Positions 33,166 through 41,826 of a stretch of DNA of 51,021 nucleotides are shown piece after piece. The DNA is from Streptomyces coryli. Its GTDB lineage: Bacteria > Actinomycetota > Actinomycetes > Streptomycetales > Streptomycetaceae. The translations under genes were made by a program, and so were the position numbers. The DNA is taken from the NCBI RefSeq assembly GCF_011044975.1, contig NZ_JAAKZV010000030.1, forward strand, positions 1 through 51,021, written 5' to 3'. The notes beneath the pieces are model-generated. The model had not been told where the DNA came from. It did no database searches and was given only the letters and a program-made list of their open reading frames with translations. Each line of letters starts with the position of its first letter. Position 1 is the first letter of the stretch.

Positions 33166-33207
33166 GCTGCGTGCGGCTGTCGGCGAGCGCCGCGAAGTCC
33201 GCCGCCG

Positions 33208-34443
33208 TCACGCCGTCGGCACCACGACGTGCTGCCGCAGATACAGGTCCCGGAAGCTCACCGGCCCGCGCGGCCCGGGCACCCGGTCGAGATTGATCCC
33301 GGTCTCGGGCAGCCGCAGCAGCTTGAAGCCGTCGAGCAGCCGGGTGCTGGAGTTCCAGAAGACCCCGGCCCCGGTATAGGCGTTCATGAAGTCGGCCGCG
33401 GCCTGGGCATCCCCCGTCACGACGGCCGCCGCCAGCCCCGAGGTGTCCTCGTTGGCGATACGGGCCGCGTCCACCGGCCCGTCCGCGGCGTCGATCGTCA
33501 CGGTGGCGGAGCGGTCGTCGTCGAGCGCCCACTCGTAACCGCGCGGATGGTCGTGCGGCGGCAGCGAGACAGCGATGCCCAGCCGCTCCAGCACCTTCAC
33601 CACACCGGGCAGCAGCTCGTCGTAACGACCGCGGTCGAGCAGCAGCAGATTGAGCCGGTTGCAGACGCCGAGCCGGTCGAGGCTCGCGGCGATCAGCTCA
33701 TGCAGCATCGCGGCATCGGCCGCCGCACCCGCGTAAAGAACACCGCCGCCATCGGCGTGCGCGAGGGTGCGGACGCCGTGCCGGGCCGCCTCGTTGCCGA
33801 GGTCGCGGGTGCTGTCGCCGCTGCCGCGGAGGATGACGAGCGGGACGGTCGCGGGGAGCCGCACCAGCGAGTACGCGGCCGCCCGGTCCTCGCTGGGCAC
33901 CAGCTGCACGGCATCGGGGTCGAGCCCGGCGTCCGCCAGCGCGGGCGCGACGACCTGGTCGACCAGCGCCTGCGCGGAGCGCAGCGCGGCGGAACCGGTG
34001 CGCAGCACCCCCGCGTTACGCGACTTCAGGAACTGGGAGGCGATGTCGAGGGTGACGTTCGGGCGGGCCTCGAAGTTGGCGCCAATCACCCCGACGGGCA
34101 GGCGGCGCTCGATCAGCGTCAGCCCGTCGGGGCGGTCCTCGACCACCCGGTCGCGGAGATCGTGCGGCACGTCGGCGAGGACGAGCAGCTGATCGGCCAT
34201 CGCCGCCAGCCGCGGCTCGTCGAGCCGCAGCCGGTCCATCAGCGCCGGAGACATGCCGTTCCGATCGGCGGCGGCGAGATCCTCCGCATTCGCCGCCGCC
34301 AGCTCCTGCTCCGCGGACCGCACCCGCGCGGCCATGCCCCGCAGCGCCCCGTCGATGACGGAATCCTCGGCCCCCACCAGCGACGCGGCCGCCGCCTTGG
34401 CGCGGTCCGCGCAGCCGGCGACCAGCTTGTCGGTGTCGTTCAC
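33208..34443 (-). CDS. ProA-like glutamate-5-semialdehyde dehydrogenase paralog
   Basis: A protein of 411 aa from GTG 34443, with GAGGAG eight bases upstream. It aligns by motif with gamma-glutamyl phosphate reductase (ALRGMAARVRSAEQELAAAN, LPVGVIGANFEARPNVTLDI, and the C-terminal NEDTSGLAAAVVTGDAQAAA). The catalytic Cys is in GVCNRLN (Cys261). The usual CHVYVD segment is degenerate (GGGVLYAGAAADAA) and the Glu expected after the Cys is absent. There is no proB beside it. It may be a specialised aldehyde dehydrogenase, not the housekeeping proline enzyme. Confidence 0.85.
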   Translation of the reverse strand: MNDTDKLVAGCADRAKAAAASLVGAEDSVIDGALRGMAARVRSAEQELAAANAEDLAAADRNGMSPALMDRLRLDEPRLAAMADQLLVLADVPHDLRDRVVEDRPDGLTLIERRLPVGVIGANFEARPNVTLDIASQFLKSRNAGVLRTGSAALRSAQALVDQVVAPALADAGLDPDAVQLVPSEDRAAAYSLVRLPATVPLVILRGSGDSTRDLGNEAARHGVRTLAHADGGGVLYAGAAADAAMLHELIAASLDRLGVCNRLNLLLLDRGRYDELLPGVVKVLERLGIAVSLPPHDHPRGYEWALDDDRSATVTIDAADGPVDAARIANEDTSGLAAAVVTGDAQAAADFMNAYTGAGVFWNSSTRLLDGFKLLRLPETGINLDRVPGPRGPVSFRDLYLRQHVVVPTA

Positions 34444-34526
34444 GATCTTTGCTCCTCGGCAGGCGACGGACTGCCGACCCTACCAATCGTTGAACGATCC
34501 CACGAGCCCCGTATCAGAGCCCCGTA

Positions 34527-35453
34527 TCAGCCCAGCGTCTTCCCCGCCGCCGCGACCAGCCGCTCCATCCGCGCCAGCTGATCGCCCGGCAGCACCGGGT
34601 CGTAGTCCATCGACCAGAACGCCTCGTCCACCCCCAGCGCCGCCACCTGCGGCAGGTCCTCCGCCACCTGCTCCGGCGAGCCGCTGAGCAGCCCGCGCTC
34701 CTCGACGGGCTCGTCATAGAGGGAGGCGTTGATACGGAGCACGACGGGCAGGCCGCCCGCCTCCCGCCCGGCCTCGCGCTCCGCGGCGTGGAAGCCCTGC
34801 ACGACCCCCTCCAGCGCGCTCAGGTCCATCCCCGGCTGGATCACCGGGTTGAAGCCGATGCCCTGCCGCGCCGCCCGGCGCAGCGACGCCGGCGCGAAGG
34901 CGCCGACGATCATCGGCGGGCCGCCGGGCTGCACCGGCTTGGGGTTCAGATACGACTCCGGGATCGTGTAGTGGCTGCCCTCGTACTTCACCGGGTCCGG
35001 GCCCCAGGCCGCCCGCAGCGCGTCGACGAACTCGCCGAAGCCCGCGCCCTGCCGCTCCATCGGCACCCCGGCCGCCTCGAACTCCTCCTTCATCCAGCCC
35101 TGCCCGAGCCCGGCGATGAGCCGGCCGCCGCAGAGTTGGTCGAGCGTGGCGAAGCTGCGGGCGAGCGCGGCCGGCTGATGCAGCAGCGCGATGATGATGC
35201 TGGTGCCGAGGCCGATGGTGGACGTCCGGGCGGCGGCGAAGGCCAGCACCTCGAGCGGCGAGTAGACGGTGCGGTAGTTCTCCGGCAGCTCGAAGGACTG
35301 GCCGCCCATCCCCACCGGCCCGGTGGGCGCGATCTGCCGCTCGAAGGCCCACACCCGGTCGAGGCCGATCCGCTCCGCCCCCTCCGCGACGCTGCCGATG
35401 GCTTCCGGTGACGCGTGCTCTCCGGCGGTGGGAAGGGCAAGTCCGAGCTTCAT
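34527..35453 (-). CDS. LLM-class F420-dependent oxidoreductase
   Basis: A protein of 308 aa with the luciferase-like barrel: MKLGLALPTAGEHASPEAIG at the start, TSTIGLGTSIIIALLHQPAA, LCGGRLIAGLGQGWMKEEFE and GGPPMIVGAFAPASLRRAAR. These signatures match the actinobacterial F420-dependent subgroup. The substrate is unknown. It is read toward the ProA-like gene 83 bp away. Use of F420 rather than FMN is inferred from family resemblance. Confidence 0.92.
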   Translation of the reverse strand: MKLGLALPTAGEHASPEAIGSVAEGAERIGLDRVWAFERQIAPTGPVGMGGQSFELPENYRTVYSPLEVLAFAAARTSTIGLGTSIIIALLHQPAALARSFATLDQLCGGRLIAGLGQGWMKEEFEAAGVPMERQGAGFGEFVDALRAAWGPDPVKYEGSHYTIPESYLNPKPVQPGGPPMIVGAFAPASLRRAARQGIGFNPVIQPGMDLSALEGVVQGFHAAEREAGREAGGLPVVLRINASLYDEPVEERGLLSGSPEQVAEDLPQVAALGVDEAFWSMDYDPVLPGDQLARMERLVAAAGKTLG

Positions 35454-35738
35454 GAGGACTCCAATCGTCCAAAGCTACAAGGGTGTTCAGTCTCACCCAG
35501 GACCTCACCCACGACCACCCGCCCCCGCCAAGGCAATACCGGCCCCCGCACGCCTCCCGACGCACACCGCACACATGTCGCACGCATGGCACCCGCACAC
35601 CCCGGGCAGGCGGCGCTTGACCCTGCTGGCCCTGGCCGCCCCCGCGGCCGCACCCCCAAAGGGCTGAACACAGGCCTAACCGGCATGTCACATGCGTCGC
35701 GCGGGACCTCGCCGCCGTATGTCTGATCTGCCGAACGG
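35454..35738. other. Divergent intergenic region before the BCCT gene
   Basis: The longest gene-poor gap apart from the pseudogene zone (285 bp). It holds a possible 30-codon reading frame (35575-35667) and the palindrome GCATGT-C-ACATGC (35683-35695) about 45 bp before the carrier start. That palindrome is a candidate operator for osmotic control of the carrier. No clear -35/-10 pair was found. Confidence 0.4.
35575..35667 (+). CDS. Possible small peptide, 30 aa
   Basis: ATG 35575 to TGA 35667 encodes a His-rich start (MSHAWHPHTPG), an Arg cluster and a hydrophobic Ala/Leu stretch ending in PPKG. It lies on the same strand as, and ahead of, the BCCT gene. There is no good ribosome site, so it may be chance. 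If real, it would be a small membrane-associated or leader peptide. Confidence 0.2.
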   Translation: MSHAWHPHTPGRRRLTLLALAAPAAAPPKG

Positions 35739-37472
35739 ATGAAAGGCAAGGCAAAAGTGACGGATAAACGGGTGGAGGAAAAGGCGCCCGCCTGGGCACC
35801 CGGAAAGCCCCGCACCGACGGGGTGGTGTTCGGCGTGACAGCCGCGCTGACCCTGGCCTTCGTGATCTGGGGCGCGGTGGCCACGGACTCGCTGGAGAGC
35901 GTGTCCACGAAGCTCCTCAACGGGGCGATGCACAACGGCGGCTGGGCGTTCGTCCTGGCCGCGACCGGCTTCGTCATCTTCGCGCTGTGGCTGGCGTTCA
36001 GTAAGTACGGCAAGATCACGCTGGGCCCGGAGGGCGAGGAGCCGGAGTTCCGCACGGTCTCCTGGGTCGCGATGATGTTCAGCGCCGGCATGGGCATCGG
36101 CCTGATGTTCTACGGCGTGAACGAGCCGCTCACGCACTTCGTGGACCCGCCGCCGAGCACCCACCCGGCCGACGCCCCGGCGCCGGAGCGGATGGAGACG
36201 TCGCTGGCGACCACGCTCTTCCACTGGACCCTGCACCCCTGGTCCATCTACGCGGTCGTCGGCCTCGCCATCGCGTACAGCACCTTCCGCCGCGGCCGGC
36301 GCCAGACGATCAGCGCCGTCTTCACCCCGCTGATCGGCGAGAAGCACGCCAACGGCGGCTGGGGCAAGGTCATCGACATCCTCGCCATCTTCGCCACCCT
36401 CTTCGGCTCCGCCGCCTCGCTGGGCCTCGGCGCGCTGCAGATCGGCAGCGGCGTGAAGGAGGTCGGCTGGACCAAGGAGGCCATCGGCGAGGGCCTGCTC
36501 ATCACGATCATCGCGGTGCTCACCGCCGCCTTCGTCCTCTCCGCGGTCTCCGGCGTGGAGAAGGGCATCCAGTGGCTGTCGAACATCAACATGGTGCTCG
36601 CCGCGCTGCTGGTCCTCTTCGTCTTCATCGCGGGCCCGACCATCATGCAGCTCAACCTGCTGCCCACCTCCCTGGGCTCGTACTTCGGTGAGCTGCCGCA
36701 GATGGTCTCCCGTACGGAAGCGACGGGCGGCAAGGCGGTCGCGGACTGGCTGTCGAGCTGGACGGTCTTCTACTGGGCCTGGTGGATCTCCTGGACGCCG
36801 TTCGTCGGCATGTTCATCGCGCGGATCAGCCGCGGCCGCACCATCAAGCAGTTCGTCGGCGGCGTGATCCTGGTGCCGAGCGTCGTCAGCCTGATCTGGT
36901 TCGCGGTCTTCGGCGGCACGGCGATGAAGCTGGAGGCGGACGGCAAGAACCTGACGGCCGAGGCGACCGCCGAGGGCCAGCTGTTCAAGGTCCTGGACCA
37001 GTACCCGATGGCCGGCGTGACGACGCTGGTGGTGATGATCCTCGTCGGCATCTTCTTCGTCTCCGGCGCGGACGCGGCGTCCATCGTCATGGGCACGCTG
37101 TCGCAGAAGGGCACGATGGAGCCGACGCGCCTGGTGGTCATCATCTGGGGCGTGCTCACCGGGGCCGTGGCCGCGGTCATGCTGCTCATCGGCGGCGGCG
37201 GTGACCAGGCGCTGACGGGCCTGAAGAACCTCACCATCCTCGCGGCGGTGCCGTTCATGATCGTCATGATCGGCTTGTGCATCGCGCTGCTCAGCGATCT
37301 GCGGCACGACCCGCTGATCGTCCGCGGCGAGCACGGCGAGCGGCTGGTGGAGGAGGCGGTCTTCGCCGGACACGAGCTCTACGACGGCGACTTCGAGCTC
37401 ACCATCGCCCCGACGGAGGGCTCGGACGAAGAGAGCCCGGTCGGCTACCCGCCCCCCGAGGACCGCCCCTAG
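35739..37472 (+). CDS. BCCT family betaine/carnitine/choline transporter
   Basis: A protein of 577 aa, 12 spans. The BCCT signatures are clear: MMFSAGMGIGLMFYGVNEPL, HPWSIYAVVGLAIAYSTFRR and the substrate-site segment WAWWISWTPFVGMFIARISR near residue 346. It should import compatible solutes such as glycine betaine with sodium or protons. The acidic C-terminal tail (EGSDEESPVGYPPPEDRP) may take part in osmosensing. A GTG at 35757 has a better placed AAGG and may be the true start, which would shorten the protein by six residues. Confidence 0.94.
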   Translation: MKGKAKVTDKRVEEKAPAWAPGKPRTDGVVFGVTAALTLAFVIWGAVATDSLESVSTKLLNGAMHNGGWAFVLAATGFVIFALWLAFSKYGKITLGPEGEEPEFRTVSWVAMMFSAGMGIGLMFYGVNEPLTHFVDPPPSTHPADAPAPERMETSLATTLFHWTLHPWSIYAVVGLAIAYSTFRRGRRQTISAVFTPLIGEKHANGGWGKVIDILAIFATLFGSAASLGLGALQIGSGVKEVGWTKEAIGEGLLITIIAVLTAAFVLSAVSGVEKGIQWLSNINMVLAALLVLFVFIAGPTIMQLNLLPTSLGSYFGELPQMVSRTEATGGKAVADWLSSWTVFYWAWWISWTPFVGMFIARISRGRTIKQFVGGVILVPSVVSLIWFAVFGGTAMKLEADGKNLTAEATAEGQLFKVLDQYPMAGVTTLVVMILVGIFFVSGADAASIVMGTLSQKGTMEPTRLVVIIWGVLTGAVAAVMLLIGGGGDQALTGLKNLTILAAVPFMIVMIGLCIALLSDLRHDPLIVRGEHGERLVEEAVFAGHELYDGDFELTIAPTEGSDEESPVGYPPPEDRP

Positions 37473-37494
37473 CCGGTCCGTACACTCCGGCCTC

Positions 37495-38169
37495 ATGCTG
37501 ACCGAGGCCGAAGCGAAAACCGCACAAGAGCACATCCGCCGGGCGGCGGTGCTGGAGGAATCCGGCCCGCCGCCCGGCGCTGTGCGTACGGTCGCCGGCG
37601 TCGACGTGGCGTACGACGAGGGCAGCGATCTGCTCGCGGCCGCCGCCGTGGTCCTGGACGCGACGACGCTGGCGGTCGTGGAGCAGGCGACCGCGGTGGG
37701 CCGGGCCCGCTTCCCGTACGTGCCCGGCCTCCTGGCCTTCCGCGAACTGCCGCCGGTCCTCGACGCCCTCGACCGCCTGCGCACCACCCCCGACCTGGTC
37801 GTCTGCGACGGCTACGGCCTCGCCCACCCGCGCCGCGCGGGCCTGGCGGTCCACCTGGGCGTGGAGACCGGCCTCCCGTGCTTCGGCCTCGCGAAGACCC
37901 CGTTCGCCTTCTCGTACGAGGCCCCGGGCCCGGCCCGCGGCGACCACTCCCCGCTGCTGGACGCGGGCGAGGAGGTCGGCCGCGCCCTGCGCACGCAGCC
38001 CGCCGTGAAGCCGGTCTTCGTCTCCGTGGGCCACCGCATCGGCCTGGACACGGCCTGCGCCCACACCCTCGCCCTCACCCCCCGCTACCGCCAGCCGGAG
38101 ACGACCCGCCAGGCCGACCACCTCTGCCGCACCGAACTGAAAAAGGCCCTTGCGACCATGACCCGCTAG
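37495..38169 (+). CDS. nfi: Endonuclease V
   Basis: A protein of 224 aa, standard length. TVAGVDVAYDEG holds the first catalytic Asp (Asp37). YVPGLLAFRELPPVLDAL has the PYVPG wedge and the catalytic Glu, and LVVCDGYGLAHPRRAGLAVH has the second Asp. The enzyme nicks DNA (and RNA) one base 3' of deoxyinosine during deamination repair. The gene begins 22 bp after the BCCT gene with a weak ribosome site. Confidence 0.95.
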   Translation: MLTEAEAKTAQEHIRRAAVLEESGPPPGAVRTVAGVDVAYDEGSDLLAAAAVVLDATTLAVVEQATAVGRARFPYVPGLLAFRELPPVLDALDRLRTTPDLVVCDGYGLAHPRRAGLAVHLGVETGLPCFGLAKTPFAFSYEAPGPARGDHSPLLDAGEEVGRALRTQPAVKPVFVSVGHRIGLDTACAHTLALTPRYRQPETTRQADHLCRTELKKALATMTR

Positions 38170-38196
38170 CCCTTACCGTCATCCTGACGATAAGGG
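38170..38196 (+). promoter_or_regulatory. Hairpin overlapping the ribosome site of the SPFH gene
   Basis: CCCTTACCGTCA (38170-38181) pairs with TGACGATAAGGG (38185-38196) with a single mismatch and a 3-base loop. The 3' arm runs into the purine tract AAGGGGGA that serves as the ribosome site for the ATG at 38207. It could be a weak terminator for the upstream gene, an operator, or a structure that limits translation. Confidence 0.45.
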
Positions 38197-38206
38197 GGAT
38201 CCACAC

Positions 38207-39226
38207 ATGGCCGACATCACCCGCCGCCTCGGCTGGCGCCACCTGCGCTCCGCGCCCACCGCCCACATCCGCCACCTCCGCCGCGGCAAGACGGTCCACG
38301 ACGGTACGGGCCTGAGCTTCTGGTTCCGCCCGCGCACCGCCGCGCTCTCCGAGGTCCCGGTCGACGACCGCGAGCTGGCCATGACCTTTCACGCGCGTAC
38401 GGCAGACTTCCAGGACGTCACGGTCCAGGCGACGGTCACCTACCGGGTCAGCGACCCGCCCGTCGCCGCCACCCGCATCGACTTCTCCGTCGACCCGGAC
38501 ACCGGCGCCTGGCGCGGCAACCCGCTGGAGCAGCTGGCCACCCTCCTCACCGAGACCGCCCAGCAGCACGCCCTCGACGTCCTGGCCCGCACCACCCTCG
38601 CCGATGCGATGGCCGACGGGGTGGCGGCGGTACGGGACCGGGTGAGCAGCGCCCTGGCCGCCGAGCCCCGCCTCCCGGCGACCGGGCTGGAGACGGTCGC
38701 CACCCGCGTCGTCGCCATCCGCCCCGAACCCGAGGTGGAGCGCGCCCTGCGCACCCCGGCCCGCGAGCAGATCCAGCAGGAGGCCGACCGCGCCACGTAC
38801 GAACGCCGCGCCGTGGCGGTCGAGCGGGAGCGCGCCATCGCGGAGAACGAGCTCTCCAACAAGATCGAACTGGCCCGCCGCGAGGAGCAGCTGATCGCCC
38901 AGCAGGGCGCCAACTCCCGCCGCGACGCGGAGGAGGCGGCCGCGGCCGACGGCGTCCGGGCGGAGGCCGAGGCGGCCCGCACCGTACGCCTCGCGCAGGC
39001 CCAGGCCGCGGCCACCCGCGAAACCGGCCAGGCCAAGGCCCACGCCCAGGCCGAATGGCTGCGCGCCCACACCGAGCTGAACGAGTCCGCCCTGCAGACC
39101 CTCGCCTCGATGCGCCTCGCCGACAACCTGCCCCGCGTCCGCAGCCTCACCATCACCCCCGACCTGCTCTCCGGCCTGCTGAGCAAGCTCGGCAACGGCA
39201 CCGCTCCGGAGGAGGACCGCCGGTGA
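38207..39226 (+). CDS. SPFH/band-7 domain protein
   Basis: A protein of 339 aa. Residues about 45-170 form a band-7-like domain (VQATVTYRVSDPPVAATRID), followed by a long charged Ala/Glu/Arg coiled coil (about 180-290; RATYERRAVAVERERAIAEN), as in flotillin-like proteins. No membrane span is seen at the N-terminus, which is unusual, so attachment must be peripheral. SPFH proteins build ring or cage scaffolds on membranes. The next gene starts within its stop codon (GTGA). Confidence 0.88.
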   Translation: MADITRRLGWRHLRSAPTAHIRHLRRGKTVHDGTGLSFWFRPRTAALSEVPVDDRELAMTFHARTADFQDVTVQATVTYRVSDPPVAATRIDFSVDPDTGAWRGNPLEQLATLLTETAQQHALDVLARTTLADAMADGVAAVRDRVSSALAAEPRLPATGLETVATRVVAIRPEPEVERALRTPAREQIQQEADRATYERRAVAVERERAIAENELSNKIELARREEQLIAQQGANSRRDAEEAAAADGVRAEAEAARTVRLAQAQAAATRETGQAKAHAQAEWLRAHTELNESALQTLASMRLADNLPRVRSLTITPDLLSGLLSKLGNGTAPEEDRR

Positions 39227-40122
39227 GCCTCGCCCCCCGCGCGGTGCTGGTGCACCGCACCACGGAGTACGCCAAGCTGCACGCCCGGCACGGCAGTCCG
39301 GGCCAGGCGAGGTTCTTCCTGGCCTCGCGCGGCGAGGACGCGGAGGCGGCTGCCGAGGCTGACGCGTCCGTCCGCGCCACGCTGGACGAGGTCGCACACG
39401 CGATCCCCGCGGACTGGCGCCGGGCCCGGGTAGAGCGCTCCGACCTGGACCGCTTCCTCTTCTCCCCCGAGGACGTGATCGTGGTGGTCGGCCAGGACGG
39501 CCTGGTGGCGAACGTCGCCAAGTACCTGTCAGGGCAGCCGGTCATCGGCATCGACACGGAGCCGGGCCGCAACCCGGGCGTTCTGGTACGCCACCGGGCG
39601 CCGGACGCGCCCAAACTGCTGCGCGCGGCGACCCTCCCGCACCCCACCGCGGACGAGCTGACGATGGCGGAGGCGGTGGCCGACGACACGCAGCGCCTGC
39701 TGGCCCTGAACGAGATCTACATCGGCCAGCCGACCCACCAGACGGCCCGCTACGTCCTGCACCCGCGCGGCGCGGAGGGACCCGCCGAACACCAGGCCTC
39801 CTCGGGCCTGTTGGTCGGCACGGGCACGGGCGCCACGGGCTGGCTGCGCTCGGTGTGGCAGCAGACCGGCGCCGGCGGGCGCCTCCCGTCGCCGACCGAT
39901 GGGGAGCTGGTGTGGTTCGTACGGGAGGCGTGGCCGTCTCCGGCGACGGGGACGGAGCTGGTGCGGGGCGCCCTGGCGGGCGGTGAAAGCCTCCAGCTCA
40001 CGGTCGAGTCGGACCGCCTCGTCGCCTTCGGCGACGGGATCGAGTCGGACGCGCTGACGCTGACGATGGGTCAGCGCGTCCGACTGGGCCGGGCCGGGAC
40101 GGCACTTCGCCTGCTGGTATGA
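39223..40122 (+). CDS. NAD-kinase-like domain protein (degenerate motifs)
   Basis: A protein of 299 aa from GTG 39223, overlapping the SPFH stop. VVVGQDGLVANVAKYLSGQP (residues 87-106) stands where NAD kinases have GGDGT. ALNEIYIGQ (Asn163-Glu164) fits the NE motif and SSGLLVGTGTGATGW (about 193-207) the substrate loop. GGDGT is changed to GQDGL, so ATP or polyphosphate use may be altered or lost. Coupling to an SPFH gene suggests a joint membrane-linked role. Confidence 0.8.
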   Translation: MSLAPRAVLVHRTTEYAKLHARHGSPGQARFFLASRGEDAEAAAEADASVRATLDEVAHAIPADWRRARVERSDLDRFLFSPEDVIVVVGQDGLVANVAKYLSGQPVIGIDTEPGRNPGVLVRHRAPDAPKLLRAATLPHPTADELTMAEAVADDTQRLLALNEIYIGQPTHQTARYVLHPRGAEGPAEHQASSGLLVGTGTGATGWLRSVWQQTGAGGRLPSPTDGELVWFVREAWPSPATGTELVRGALAGGESLQLTVESDRLVAFGDGIESDALTLTMGQRVRLGRAGTALRLLV

Positions 40123-40125
40123 CCC

Positions 40126-41670
40126 CTACGCGGTGGCGAAGCGGGTCAGCACCCGCTCGGGGCGCACCGCCGGCAGGGCCTTGCGGAAGGCGCGGTAGTA
40201 GGCGAGCTCCTCCTTGGAGCGGAGCTCGGTGCCGCCCGCCGCGCTGCATCCGGCCGCGAACTCGGCCTCGCTGATCCGCTCTTCCCACACCGGCGCGAAG
40301 AGATCCTGCGCCCCGCTGCCCGTACCGAACTGCACCTTCCGCCGCCACAGCAGCGACTCCGGCAGCCAGCCGGCGAAGGCGCGGCGGAGGTGGCTCTTCT
40401 CCATCGGGTCCCCTGCGTGCACCTCCATGCCCTTCATCGACGCGGGCAGCGACATCGCGTGCGCGATCACCTGCCCGTCGAGGAACGGCACCCGGGCCTC
40501 GAGCCCGTGCGCCATCGTGACGCGGTCGCAGCGCTGCAGGTTCAGCCCGTGCAGCGACCGGAGGGTGCGCTCCAGCTCGCGGTCGAGCTCGTCGGGCGCG
40601 GCGTGCGCCCGGTGGTAGTAGTCGTAACCGGCGAAGAGCTCGTCCGCGCCCTCCCCGGTCAGCACCGCCTTGACGTGCCGCGAAGCCAGCTCCGACAGGA
40701 ACCAGTTGGGGACGGCGCTGCGGATGAGGCTGGCGTCGAAGGACTCGACGGAGGCGACGACCTCATCGACGGCGGCGATCGCCATCTTCCCGTCGAAGAC
40801 CGCTTCGTGGTGCTCCGTACCGAGGAAGGCGGCGGCTTCGCGGGCGGCGAGGAGGTCGGGCGACCCGGCCGTGCCGACGGCGAAGGTCTTCAGCCGCCGG
40901 CCCTGCCGGGCGTATTCGTTGGCGGCGATGGCGGCGACGAGGCTGGAGTCGAGTCCGCCGGAGAGGAAGACGCCGACCTCGACGTCGGCCATCAGGTGGC
41001 GCTTCACGGAGTCGACGAAGACCTCGCGGGTCGCCTTCTCGGCGACCTCGGGGGCGAGATCCGCCCACTCGCGGGCCGCGGCGTCGCGAGTGACGACGTC
41101 GGCGAAGCGGACGACGCCGGACTCCGGGGTCCAGTAGCAGCCGGGCGGGAAGGACTCGACCGCGGGCTGCGCGGCGCGCGGGAAGGCGCGGATCTCGGAG
41201 GCGAAGTAGACATGGCCGTCATGCCGCGCCCAGTACAGCGGCTTGATGCCGAGGCGGTCGCGGGCGGCGACGAAGCGGCCGTCCGGGGTGGCGGCGCACA
41301 GGGCCCACATGCCCTGGAGGCGCTGCAGGCCCGCGGTGCCGTTTTCGCGCAGCAGCGCGAGGGCGGCTTCGCTGTCGGAGGAGGTCTCGAAGGTGACGCC
41401 GTCGAGGGCGGCGCGGATGTCGGCGTGGTTGTAGATCTCGCCGTTGCAAACCAGGGCCCAGGATTCCGGGTCCCCGAGGGGCTGCCGCCCCCCGTCGAGG
41501 TCGACGATCGACAGTCGCGTGTGCCCCAGCCAGGCGCGCTGTCCGACCGTCCAGTGGTCGCTGTCGTCCGGACCGCGGTGCGTGATTCCCGAGAGCATCG
41601 GCACGCCCGCGGTCACGATATGGGAGGGATCACCCTTTGATTCGCTGTACACAGCTGCAATGCCACACAT
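40126..41670 (-). CDS. asnB: Asparagine synthase (glutamine-hydrolysing)
   Basis: A protein of 514 aa starting MCGIAAVYS, with Cys2 as the glutaminase nucleophile. The N-terminal class II amidotransferase domain has GPDDSDHW, NGEIYNHADIR and RDRLGIKPLYW. The synthetase domain has the PP-loop SGGLDSS (residues 237-243), then LTGEGADELFAGYDYYHR. It makes asparagine from aspartate, ATP and glutamine in the cytoplasm. It converges on the NAD-kinase-like gene, with only 3 bp between the stops. Confidence 0.95.
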   Translation of the reverse strand: MCGIAAVYSESKGDPSHIVTAGVPMLSGITHRGPDDSDHWTVGQRAWLGHTRLSIVDLDGGRQPLGDPESWALVCNGEIYNHADIRAALDGVTFETSSDSEAALALLRENGTAGLQRLQGMWALCAATPDGRFVAARDRLGIKPLYWARHDGHVYFASEIRAFPRAAQPAVESFPPGCYWTPESGVVRFADVVTRDAAAREWADLAPEVAEKATREVFVDSVKRHLMADVEVGVFLSGGLDSSLVAAIAANEYARQGRRLKTFAVGTAGSPDLLAAREAAAFLGTEHHEAVFDGKMAIAAVDEVVASVESFDASLIRSAVPNWFLSELASRHVKAVLTGEGADELFAGYDYYHRAHAAPDELDRELERTLRSLHGLNLQRCDRVTMAHGLEARVPFLDGQVIAHAMSLPASMKGMEVHAGDPMEKSHLRRAFAGWLPESLLWRRKVQFGTGSGAQDLFAPVWEERISEAEFAAGCSAAGGTELRSKEELAYYRAFRKALPAVRPERVLTRFATA

Positions 41671-41803
41671 GCGATTCGACCCTAAGCGGGGTCGTGCGCG
41701 GCGGCAAGGAAAGTGAGACCAGGCTCATAACGCGGCTCCACACATGGTTCGGCCGAGCGACACCGGGTAAAGTTGCCGACAGATCGTCGGTAAGCGTATT
41801 GAC

Positions 41804-41822
41804 TTAGGTAAGCCTAACCAAA
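41804..41822. promoter_or_regulatory. Iron box (DmdR/DtxR-type) upstream of heme oxygenase
   Basis: TTAGGTAAGCCTAACCAAA closely matches the actinobacterial iron-box consensus TTAGGTTAGGCTCACCTAA and lies 5 bp before the ATG at 41827. A possible TTGCCG (41773-41778) with TATTGA 18 bp downstream would put the box at the transcription start. Fe-loaded DmdR1 should repress the gene when iron is plentiful. Confidence 0.85.
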
Positions 41823-41826
41823 GAAG

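Noticed and set aside
31341-33296. 651-codon plus-strand frame
   Set aside because: Antisense to the LCP and GntR genes and running through the inverted-repeat element; no family features.
35688-37787. 699-codon minus-strand frame
   Set aside because: Antisense to the BCCT gene; composition is shadow-like.
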